Shown: one piece after another, positions 23,701 to 30,909 of the stretch
Position numbering within the stretch: the first letter of the stretch is position 1
How the letters are laid out: each line of letters starts with the position of its first letter
From: Mycolicibacterium iranicum
Lineage (GTDB): Bacteria; Actinomycetota; Actinomycetes; Mycobacteriales; Mycobacteriaceae
NCBI RefSeq assembly: GCF_001650495.1
Contig: NZ_LWCS01000021.1
Location: forward strand, 124,001-188,000
Length of the DNA: 64,000 nucleotides
Reading direction: 5' to 3'
Program-made: the position numbers and the translations under genes
Notes under the pieces: model-generated
Seen by the model: the letters and a program-made list of their open reading frames with translations, nothing else
Told to the model about the DNA's origin: nothing
Databases searched by the model: none

Positions 23701-25511
23701 CCTACACCAGAACCATTGCGACAGTGTGCCTGTCAGGAACACTTGATGACAAGCTCATCGCCGCCGCACACGCCGGGTTCGACGGAGTCGAACTGTTCGA
23801 ACCCGATCTCGTCGCATCGACCATGACCCCCAGCCAGATCCGCCGCCGGTGCGACGAGCTCGGATTGGACATCGTGCTGTACCAGCCATTCCGGGACCTC
23901 GACAGCGTCGACCCCGACCAATTCGAGCGTAACCTCACCCGCCTCGACCGAAAGTTCGACGTGATGTCTGAACTCGGCGTCGATCTCATCTTGGTGTGCT
24001 CGAACGCATCCGCTGACGCCGTGGCTGACATCGACCAGCTGGGTCGGCAGCTCTGCGCCGCCGGCGAACTCGCTGCCCGCCGCGGGATGCGGATTGCCTA
24101 CGAAGCCCTGGCGTGGGGCACCACGGTGGACCTCTGGCAGACATCGTGGGAAGCGGTACGAAGCGCTGACCACCCGGCTGTGGGCCTGTGCCTGGACAGC
24201 TTCCACATTCTGTCGAAGTCCTCGACGCTGGAGAACCTCTCCGAGGTCCCAGGTGACAAGATCTTCTTTCTCCAACTGGCCGATGCACCGCACAAGAACA
24301 TGGACGTACTGCAGTGGAGCCGGCACTACCGGCTGTTCCCCGGTGAGGGTGGGTTCGACCTCGTCGCCTTCACTGCCGCGGTCATTCACGCCGGCTACCG
24401 CGGGCCGCTGTCATTGGAGGTGTTCAACGACGTCTTTCGGCAATCCGCGCCCGTCCGCACCGCGATCGATGCGGTCCGTTCACTCGCCGCGCTGGAAGCC
24501 GGGGTGGCGGGACACCGTCCACCACCGCTGGGCAAGGTCGCCTTCGTCGAGATGACCGTGACCCCGACAGCGCTCAGCGCCACCGAGAATGTGCTCTCGA
24601 CACTGGGATTCGCCCGGTCGGCGACCCACCGGTCGAAGAACGTCACCGCGTGGACACAGTCAGGGGCGACAATTCTGGTGACCGTGACTACCGAAGCGGC
24701 CGAGGAGGACGCGACCGCGATCGCCGCAGTCGGCTTCGAGACCCCTGATCCGGCCGGATTCGCTGCGCAGGCCGAAGACCTTCACGTGGCAGCGTTGCCG
24801 CGGGTGATCCGGCGCGGGGAAGCTGAATTGCCTGCCGTCGCCAGTCCCGACGGCGTCTCGGTTTTCTTCGTGTCCACCACGCAGGACTGGCGGCGAGACT
24901 TCGACAGGGTGCTGGCGATCGACGCCGCCGGCCCTCACGGCATCACCGTGATCGACCACATCTCGGTCACCGCCCCCTTCGACCGCTACGAGGAAAGCGT
25001 GCTGTTCCACAGGTCGGTCCTCGGCATGCGTACCGACGACGTCGCCGAATATCCCGGGCCGTACGGATTGGTGCGAAGCCACCTGTTGCGTGCACCGCAC
25101 GGATTCGGCGTGGCCCTGGATGGGCCGTTGCTGCGTCGGGGTCGATGGTCACCGGGTGTACAGACACCACAACATATTTCGTTCGCCACCACCGACCTTC
25201 TCGGCCTGCTGACCGAACTGCCGGCCCACACCCCGATCCTGCCGATCCCCGCCAACTACTACGACGATCTGCAAGCGCGGCTACATCTGGACGACGAGTT
25301 CGTCAAACAACTCCAGCGCCTCAACATCCTCTACGACCGCACCGCGCGCGGCGAATACCTGCATGCCTACACCACCGTGATCGGCTCACAGGTTTACTTC
25401 GAGATCGTCGAACGTAGGGGCGAGTACAGCGGTCGCCCAGTCTACGACGCTCCGATCCGGATGGCGGCCCATGTCGCCGCGCGTCGGGGACAGACCTCCT
25501 CCGATACGTGA
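23697..25511 (+). CDS. qsuB: 3-dehydroshikimate dehydratase fused to an HPPD-like domain (QsuB-like)
   Basis: A 604-residue two-domain enzyme. Residues 1-265 form a xylose-isomerase-type TIM barrel with the metal ligands of 3-dehydroshikimate dehydratase visible as Glu in AYEALAWG, Asp in CLDSFH, Gln in FLQLADA and Glu in LSLEVFND. It dehydrates 3-dehydroshikimate to protocatechuate. From about residue 280 two vicinal-oxygen-chelate modules follow, like 4-hydroxyphenylpyruvate dioxygenase, with the potential iron triad in IDHISV, QHISFAT and YFEIVERR. Such fusions are known in QsuB of corynebacteria and in pseudomonads; the second domain is not needed for dehydration and its role is unclear. 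It links the shikimate dehydrogenase step to pcaHG. Confidence 0.9.
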   Translation: MTYTRTIATVCLSGTLDDKLIAAAHAGFDGVELFEPDLVASTMTPSQIRRRCDELGLDIVLYQPFRDLDSVDPDQFERNLTRLDRKFDVMSELGVDLILVCSNASADAVADIDQLGRQLCAAGELAARRGMRIAYEALAWGTTVDLWQTSWEAVRSADHPAVGLCLDSFHILSKSSTLENLSEVPGDKIFFLQLADAPHKNMDVLQWSRHYRLFPGEGGFDLVAFTAAVIHAGYRGPLSLEVFNDVFRQSAPVRTAIDAVRSLAALEAGVAGHRPPPLGKVAFVEMTVTPTALSATENVLSTLGFARSATHRSKNVTAWTQSGATILVTVTTEAAEEDATAIAAVGFETPDPAGFAAQAEDLHVAALPRVIRRGEAELPAVASPDGVSVFFVSTTQDWRRDFDRVLAIDAAGPHGITVIDHISVTAPFDRYEESVLFHRSVLGMRTDDVAEYPGPYGLVRSHLLRAPHGFGVALDGPLLRRGRWSPGVQTPQHISFATTDLLGLLTELPAHTPILPIPANYYDDLQARLHLDDEFVKQLQRLNILYDRTARGEYLHAYTTVIGSQVYFEIVERRGEYSGRPVYDAPIRMAAHVAARRGQTSSDT

Positions 25512-25525
25512 GGCCCTGCGGGAAG

Positions 25526-25588
25526 GCGGTTGTCAACCGCACGGCGCATTCCATTGCCAACCGCGCGCGAGGGTGCCCGAGCGGCACC
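25526..25588. terminator. Two hairpins between convergent operons
   Basis: GCGGTTG and CAACCGC around one base (25526-25540), then GGTGCC and GGCACC around five bases (25572-25588), lie in the 111-base gap between the convergent qsuB and P450 genes. The second is a good stem-loop and could stop transcription from both sides. Confidence 0.5.
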
Positions 25589-25622
25589 AGATCCGCCGTG
25601 TACGAGCACGAAACGCACTGAG

Positions 25623-26828
25623 CTACCTCAGCACTCGCACGGGGACGCTGGACCAGCCCGCGACGTTCTGCGCCGATACCCGCTTGCACTGGTCGAACAT
25701 CACCTCGTAGCGCGGCATGAAGTCCAGCAGTCGCTCAAGGGCTATCGCGCTCTCCATCCGGGCGAGCGCGGCGCCCAGGCAACTGTGCACCCCGTACCCG
25801 AACCCGAGGTTCTGGGCCTCGGCGCGGTCGCGGTCGATGTCGAAGGTGTCGGCGTCGGTGAACGCGTCCGGGTCGCGGTTCGCCGAGCCGGCGAGCAGGA
25901 ACACGGGTTTTCCTTCAGGGATGGTGACTCCGTGCAGCTCGATGTCTCTCATCGAACGGCGGACGTTGTACTGGTTCGGCGCCTCGTAGCGCAGCAGCTC
26001 CTCGACAGCGGCGGGGATCTTGCTGCGGTCATCGAGCAACTTCTGCCACTGGTCGGGATTGCGTGCAAAGGTGACCGCCGCGTTGCCCACCAACTTGGTG
26101 ACGGTCTCTGCGCCAGCGCCGCCCAAAAGGGTTGCAAAACCCGCGATCTCGAAGTCATCGAGGGACTGCTTCTCGCCGTCGTCGCGCTCGATCTCGGCGG
26201 CGACCAACCTGCTGAACATGTCGTCGCGCGGTTCGGCACGACGCTCCTGGATGATTCGGTAGTAGAGACCCATCAATTCCGCGACCGCCTGCATGCCCTC
26301 GTCGGACATGTCGATCTGACCCGGTTCCCGGCGCAGCGAGGTATCCACCCATTCACCGACCTGTCGGCGATACTCCTCCGGCACGCCGAGCATTTGCGTG
26401 ATCACCTGAACAGGGAACAACGCTGAGAAGTCCTGCACGACATCGAACGTCGCACAATCGGCCGGCGGCAGATAACGGTCGATGGTGGAGGTGACCATGG
26501 GCCGCAACGCCCCGATGGCTCGCGGCGTGAACACCTTGTTGACGAGGCTGCGCATCTGCCGATGCTCCGGAGGATCCATCATGATGATCATCTTGGCCAT
26601 CAGCGGCTCGTCGGATCGCACGGTCGACAGGTCGAGACCGTATGCCGACGAATAGGTTTCGAAGTCCTTGTATGCCGCAGCGACGTCCTCGTGCCGTGAC
26701 AATGCGTAGAAGTCGTGCTCCGGGTTGTAGTAGACCGGCGCTTCCGCACGCATACGCCGATAGGTCTCCCAGGCCCCGTTGAAGAATTCCTCTGAGAACG
26801 GATCGAAGACGAGATCGGTGGCCGTCAT
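25623..26828 (-). CDS. Cytochrome P450 (tandem copy B)
   Basis: A 401-residue P450. The ATG at 26828 overlaps the ferredoxin stop and aligns with the start of the paralogue at 27060. LGGAGAETVTK is the I-helix (Glu-Thr), EELLRY the ExxR, and FGYGVHSCLG the heme loop with the Cys ligand. It resembles the P450 at 27060 over its whole length (shared phrases include MDPPEHRQMRSLVNKVFTPR against MDPPDHRHMRSLLNKAFTPR), so the two arose by duplication around the ferredoxin gene. It is last in a long minus-strand operon. Substrate unknown; the operon content suggests a terpenoid or steroid side chain. Confidence 0.92.
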   Translation of the reverse strand: MTATDLVFDPFSEEFFNGAWETYRRMRAEAPVYYNPEHDFYALSRHEDVAAAYKDFETYSSAYGLDLSTVRSDEPLMAKMIIMMDPPEHRQMRSLVNKVFTPRAIGALRPMVTSTIDRYLPPADCATFDVVQDFSALFPVQVITQMLGVPEEYRRQVGEWVDTSLRREPGQIDMSDEGMQAVAELMGLYYRIIQERRAEPRDDMFSRLVAAEIERDDGEKQSLDDFEIAGFATLLGGAGAETVTKLVGNAAVTFARNPDQWQKLLDDRSKIPAAVEELLRYEAPNQYNVRRSMRDIELHGVTIPEGKPVFLLAGSANRDPDAFTDADTFDIDRDRAEAQNLGFGYGVHSCLGAALARMESAIALERLLDFMPRYEVMFDQCKRVSAQNVAGWSSVPVRVLR

Positions 26829-27025
26829 TCGTCTTTGATGGCGATCGCCTGCCGAGGGCACTGCCGCACGGACTCTTTGACCTGTGCCTCGTTCTCGGGA
26901 GTCACCTCGTCCTGCAGGACGTGCAGATAGTCGTCATCGTCGAGGTGGAAAACCTCCGGGATGATGCCCATGCAGACGCCGTTGCTCTCACAGAGTTCGA
27001 AATCGACTTCGATCTTCTGAGTCAT
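26825..27025 (-). CDS. P450-associated [3Fe-4S] ferredoxin between two P450 genes
   Basis: A 66-residue ferredoxin. The ATG at 27025 follows GGAGAGGTGG on the minus strand; a GTG two codons earlier is less likely. Ligands are in CESNGVC and CPRQAI, with Asn at the position that is Cys in [4Fe-4S] proteins. MGIIPEVFHLDDDDYLHVL is the usual acidic surface for P450 docking. It sits between two paralogous P450s and overlaps the second by four bases, so it can serve both. Confidence 0.9.
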   Translation of the reverse strand: MTQKIEVDFELCESNGVCMGIIPEVFHLDDDDYLHVLQDEVTPENEAQVKESVRQCPRQAIAIKDE

Positions 27026-27059
27026 CTCCACCTCTCCCTCCCGCCGTTCCCCCGAAGGC

Positions 27060-28265
27060 TCACCTCAGAACCTTCACGGGCACGTGATGAAATCCTGCGA
27101 CGTTCTGCATGTTGACGCGCTGCAAACCGTCGAAATCGACCTCATAGCGCGGCATGAAGTCGAGCAGATGGTCCAGTGCGATCGCGGTCTCCATCCGGGC
27201 CAGCGCCGCTCCCAGGCAGCTGTGGATGCCGTAACCGAGTCCGAGGTTCTGCGACTGGGTACGGTCGCGGGTGATGTCGAATGTCTCCGCGTCGTCGAAC
27301 GCGCGGGGGTCGCGGTTGGCCGCAGCACCCATCAGGAAGACGGGCTTGAAGGCGGGAACGGTGCCGCTGGGTAGGGCGACGTCCTTGACGCTGTAGCGGA
27401 CGTTGTACTGGACAGGCCCGACATAGCGAAGGAGTTCCTCCACCGCCGCGGGAATCAGGTCGCGGTTCTCGAGCAGCATCTCCCATTGCTCGGGATGCTG
27501 CGCAAAGACGACCATGGCGCTGCCGACCAGCTTCGTGACCGTCTCGGCGCCTGCGCCACCCAACAGCGTGGCGAACCCGGCGATCTCGACGTCGTCGAGC
27601 TTGCGCAGGTTGCCCTCGTCATCGGGAATCTCGGCCGCGATGAGGCGGCTGATCATGTCGTCCTGCGGATTCAGCCGCCGTTCCTGGACCAGGCCGTAGT
27701 AATAGACGCCCGAATCGATGTTGGCCTGCATGTTGTCTTCGTCGATGTCGATCTGACCGGGCTTGCGGTGCAAACTGGTGTCGATCCAGTGGCGAACCTG
27801 CTGACGGAACTCTTCAGGGACGCCGGCCATGCGGGTGATGACCTCGACGGGGAACGGACCCGAAAAGTCCTGGACGACGTCAAAACTGTCCGGGTCGGCC
27901 ATGCTCAGATAGTGCTGGACCAGTTCGATTACGGTGTCCCGCTGGGACTGGATCGCTCGCGGAGTGAACGCCTTGTTCAGCAGACTGCGCATGTGCCGGT
28001 GATCCGGCGGGTCCATGAAGATGATGGATTTCTGCGGCGGTTCGCCCGACCGCACCATGCCCAAGTCGCAGCCGCGGGCCGAGGAGAACGATTCGTAGTC
28101 CTTGAACGCTGCGGCGACGTCGGCGTGCCGGGTCAGCGCGTAGAAGTCGCCCTCCTCGTCGTAGTAGATCGGGGCTTCGTCACGCATCCGTTGGTAGATC
28201 TCGTACGGATTGTCGAAGTACTCCTGAGCAACCGGATTGAACACCAATTTGGGCTTGGTCACCAT
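27060..28265 (-). CDS. Cytochrome P450 (tandem copy A)
   Basis: A 401-residue P450, paralogue of the product at 25623. I-helix LLGGAGAETVTK, ExxR in EELLRY, and heme loop LGYGIHSCLG, where the first residue is Gly-Leu-Gly rather than the usual Phe-Gly: the conserved Phe seven residues before the Cys ligand is Leu. Heme thiolate Cys is present. It is separated by 121 bases from the upstream dehydrogenase gene, and an inverted repeat lies in that gap, so a second promoter may drive P450-ferredoxin-P450 independently. Confidence 0.92.
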   Translation of the reverse strand: MVTKPKLVFNPVAQEYFDNPYEIYQRMRDEAPIYYDEEGDFYALTRHADVAAAFKDYESFSSARGCDLGMVRSGEPPQKSIIFMDPPDHRHMRSLLNKAFTPRAIQSQRDTVIELVQHYLSMADPDSFDVVQDFSGPFPVEVITRMAGVPEEFRQQVRHWIDTSLHRKPGQIDIDEDNMQANIDSGVYYYGLVQERRLNPQDDMISRLIAAEIPDDEGNLRKLDDVEIAGFATLLGGAGAETVTKLVGSAMVVFAQHPEQWEMLLENRDLIPAAVEELLRYVGPVQYNVRYSVKDVALPSGTVPAFKPVFLMGAAANRDPRAFDDAETFDITRDRTQSQNLGLGYGIHSCLGAALARMETAIALDHLLDFMPRYEVDFDGLQRVNMQNVAGFHHVPVKVLR

Positions 28266-28297
28266 GTCCTCCTCGGCGCCGCGATCAGGGCCGGAAA

Positions 28298-28325
28298 CGT
28301 TACGAAAGGCTGATTTACTGTAACG
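28298..28325. promoter_or_regulatory. Inverted repeat upstream of P450 copy A
   Basis: CGTTAC (28298-28303) and GTAACG (28320-28325) are perfect inverted arms with a 16-base spacer, 33 bases upstream of the P450 start codon on the minus strand. The arms also sit in a direct repeat of form GTWACGAAA. Candidate operator for an internal promoter. Confidence 0.4.
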
Positions 28326-28386
28326 AAACCAGTATGCGACATATGGTCTCGAAAGTCAGCCGAATGGGCAATGGCGCCTTGTCGTG

Positions 28387-29178
28387 TCACGCGGTCACCG
28401 TCCTGACGAGACGATCGAGTTCGCCGAGGTCACCGCCGAGACCTGCGACGGTTTCGCGGACTACCTCGACGTCCTTACCGATGAACTCGCCGACCGCTGA
28501 CACGAACTTCTCCGTTGAGCCCGCTGCCGCAACCATCGACAGCACCCGGCTCTGGGCGCTGCCGTGCACCAGGGCGTTCAGCAAACCTTCCTCGTCGACA
28601 CCGAGTCGCGACCCGAGGCGGACTCCTTGGGCCACGAGCGCTATCTGGGCCGCAAACAGCGTGTTGTTCACGAGTTTGACGATCTGACCCGTGCCTGTCG
28701 GTCCGGTGTGCAGGATCGGGTCGGCGTAACTGGCCAGTACCGTTCGGGTGCGCTCGAACGCCGCGTCGTCCCCGCCCGCGAACAGCGTCACGGTTCCCGC
28801 CGCTATGTCGTGCGGACCGCCGCTGACGGGCGCGTCGATGACGTCGACATGCTGGTGCGTCGACGCGATGATCTGTGCCGTCTTCGGGCTGCCGGTGGTG
28901 TGCAGGACGAGCGAAGAGCCCGGCACCATCATCGCGACGAGTTCACCGTCGAGACACAGCCGGCTCACCTGATCGTCGGTGAATAGGCAAACCACCACGA
29001 CGTCGGCGCCATCGACGACGTCGGCGACAGTGGCCACGGCGGAGGCGCCCAATCCGGCGATTGCCGCACGCGTCTCCTCGGTCCTGCCCAGCGCCGTGAC
29101 CTGGTGGCCGGCCCCGACGAGACGGGCCACCATGGGGGTGCCCATGCGTCCCGCGCCGACGAAACCGACCTGCGTCAT
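28387..29178 (-). CDS. NAD-binding beta-hydroxyacid dehydrogenase (3-hydroxyisobutyrate dehydrogenase-like), copy 2
   Basis: A 263-residue member of the beta-hydroxyacid dehydrogenase family. GFVGAGRMGTPMVARL is the N-terminal dinucleotide fold, DAPVSGGPHDIAAGT is the substrate motif, and GQIVKLVNN holds the catalytic Lys. It is about 30 residues shorter than typical members. The neighbouring product at 29210 has the same fold and motifs, so the two genes are a diverged tandem pair. Such enzymes oxidise beta-hydroxy acids or reduce aldehydes and imines. In this operon one may work on an alcohol made by the P450s. Confidence 0.87.
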   Translation of the reverse strand: MTQVGFVGAGRMGTPMVARLVGAGHQVTALGRTEETRAAIAGLGASAVATVADVVDGADVVVVCLFTDDQVSRLCLDGELVAMMVPGSSLVLHTTGSPKTAQIIASTHQHVDVIDAPVSGGPHDIAAGTVTLFAGGDDAAFERTRTVLASYADPILHTGPTGTGQIVKLVNNTLFAAQIALVAQGVRLGSRLGVDEEGLLNALVHGSAQSRVLSMVAAAGSTEKFVSAVGEFIGKDVEVVRETVAGLGGDLGELDRLVRTVTA

Positions 29179-29209
29179 CGGTGCCTTCTGCTCTCGCCGT
29201 GGTCGGCGC

Positions 29210-30028
29210 TCATCGCCTGTGGTCCATGGATTCCAGCGCCGCGTCCGCCGCGGTGAACACCGCCCCCTCAGGCGCTTTCGCGGCCGCGGCGAGGCTCGCA
29301 GCGTGCCGGACGTCCTTCTGCAGCAGCGCCCCGGCGATCGGGGCGAGACCCTCCAGCGTGCCGCCGAACATCGAGATGCTCCCGACGGCCTTGCTGGTGG
29401 CCGAACCGCGGTTGAGCACCTCGACGAGCTTGTCCCGCGGGATGCCGAGGGATTCGCCCAGTTCCAGCGTGCTGACCGCGCTGCCGAGGTTCGCGCTGAA
29501 CAGCAGATTGTTCAGAATCTTGGTGTTCTGGCCGCTGCCGAGCGGACCCAGGTACACGATGGGGTCGGCGTAGGTGGCGAAGACGGGCCTGCAGCGCTCG
29601 GCGACCTCCTCGTCACCGCCGACCATCACCAGCAGCGTGCCCTGTTCGACAGCCGGCCCGCCGCCACTGACGGGGGCGTCGATGACCGAAACACCCCGTG
29701 CAGCAGCCTTTTCGGCGATCTCGCGGCAGGTGTCGGGGTGTACGGTGCTGTGGATGGCGACGACTCCCCCTTCCGCCAGGCCTGCGAGCACACCCGTGTC
29801 CCCGTAGAGCACCTCGCGGACGTCGTCGTCGCCGACCACGCACAAGCAGACGAGATCGCTGGCCGCACCCAGCTCCGCGGGTGTCGACGCGCTCTTGGCG
29901 GGCGTGTCGGAGTAGGGCTCCAGGCTGGCCTGCCTGCGTGCCCACAGCGTGGTCTCGAAGCCCCCCTCGGCGATGCGCCGCGCCATGGGTCCGCCCTGGC
30001 TGCCCAGTCCGATGAAACCGACTCGCAT
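29210..30028 (-). CDS. NAD-binding beta-hydroxyacid dehydrogenase, copy 1
   Basis: A 272-residue protein starting at an ATG that overlaps the hydrolase stop (ATGA). GFIGLGSQGGPMARRI is the dinucleotide-binding start, DAPVSGGGPAVEQGT the substrate-binding motif, and GSGQNTKILNN carries the catalytic Lys. All key residues of the 3-hydroxyisobutyrate/tartronate-semialdehyde family are visible. A longer open frame extends upstream but lies inside the hydrolase gene and has no ribosome site. It forms a tandem pair with the gene at 28387; two subunits of one heteromeric enzyme or two separate steps are both possible. Confidence 0.87.
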   Translation of the reverse strand: MRVGFIGLGSQGGPMARRIAEGGFETTLWARRQASLEPYSDTPAKSASTPAELGAASDLVCLCVVGDDDVREVLYGDTGVLAGLAEGGVVAIHSTVHPDTCREIAEKAAARGVSVIDAPVSGGGPAVEQGTLLVMVGGDEEVAERCRPVFATYADPIVYLGPLGSGQNTKILNNLLFSANLGSAVSTLELGESLGIPRDKLVEVLNRGSATSKAVGSISMFGGTLEGLAPIAGALLQKDVRHAASLAAAAKAPEGAVFTAADAALESMDHRR

Positions 30029-30909
30029 CAGCTCGCCTCCACTTGCTCCCGATCGCGGCCGTGCGCGCCCGCGATGCATTCCTCGATGAACGACAGCACC
30101 TGTCGGTGGTACTCGCCGGCCGTCAGGCCGACGCTGATGTTGTGTCCGCTGCCTGTCATCTCGTTGACCATCACCCGGGGGGCGGCGGTGAACAGCGCCG
30201 TGATCGCCGCCACGGCGTGCGGGGAAGTGTCCCAGACCTTCTCGTGGTCGGCGACGCTGAACTGCACCGGCACCGCCAGCTTCTCGGCGAGGGCGGGGAA
30301 GTCGCGACGGGCCCAATAGGCGGTGACCTCGCCCTCGTAGGCGACACCGGGCGCGGACAGCGCACCGGTCAGTACCTCGGCGGGATAGAGATCAGTGGGC
30401 TGCCACAGCAGGTCGCGCAGCCCGGCCGGACGGGATGTGGCCGTGGCCTCGCTGATGATTGCCTTGGCGGGCTCGCTGTAGCGCAGTCCAGTGCCGGCGA
30501 GTTCGACGCCGACAACGTCGTCGCGTGTCGTGGCCAGCCGCAGCGTCAGTTCACAACCAGCGGAGTGCCCCATCACGAATATTCCGGCACCCGAGGAGCC
30601 GTCGCCCATGACCTTGTCGACCGCCGCCGACGTGGCGGCCACGCGCCGGTCCGGGTCGGCGAACTCGGTGGCGTACACCGCTGACGCGCCGTAACCCGGA
30701 CGATCCAGTGCGATCGCCGTGAAACCCGCTGCCGTGGCGGCACGTAACAGCGACAGGTCCGGTCGACCGGGACAGTCGAAGTACGCCGCCGAGGTTGCTC
30801 CGCCGTGCACCGCGACGATCACCGCGCGCGGCTCGGGCACCTGCGAGACGAGCGCCGACATCGGGACGCCGTCGACGAGGACGACGCGCGGGCGCGGTGG
30901 CACGGTCAC
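30028..30909 (-). CDS. Alpha/beta hydrolase
   Basis: A 293-residue alpha/beta-hydrolase-fold protein. VHGGATSAAYFD forms the oxyanion strand, VMGHSAGCELTL the nucleophile elbow with Ser, SVADHEKVW the likely acid and GSGHNISVG the catalytic His, so the triad is complete. No signal peptide is seen. The start overlaps the stop of the DUF35-aldolase gene. Within a lipid-type catabolic operon it may act as an esterase, lactonase or CoA thioesterase; the sequence does not decide. Confidence 0.85.
   Translation of the reverse strand: MTVPPRPRVVLVDGVPMSALVSQVPEPRAVIVAVHGGATSAAYFDCPGRPDLSLLRAATAAGFTAIALDRPGYGASAVYATEFADPDRRVAATSAAVDKVMGDGSSGAGIFVMGHSAGCELTLRLATTRDDVVGVELAGTGLRYSEPAKAIISEATATSRPAGLRDLLWQPTDLYPAEVLTGALSAPGVAYEGEVTAYWARRDFPALAEKLAVPVQFSVADHEKVWDTSPHAVAAITALFTAAPRVMVNEMTGSGHNISVGLTAGEYHRQVLSFIEECIAGAHGRDREQVEAS

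Noticed and set aside
26825..28265. Gene conversion or recent duplication between the two P450s
   Set aside because: The paralogues differ throughout, including the heme loop, so the duplication is not recent; no identical tract was seen.
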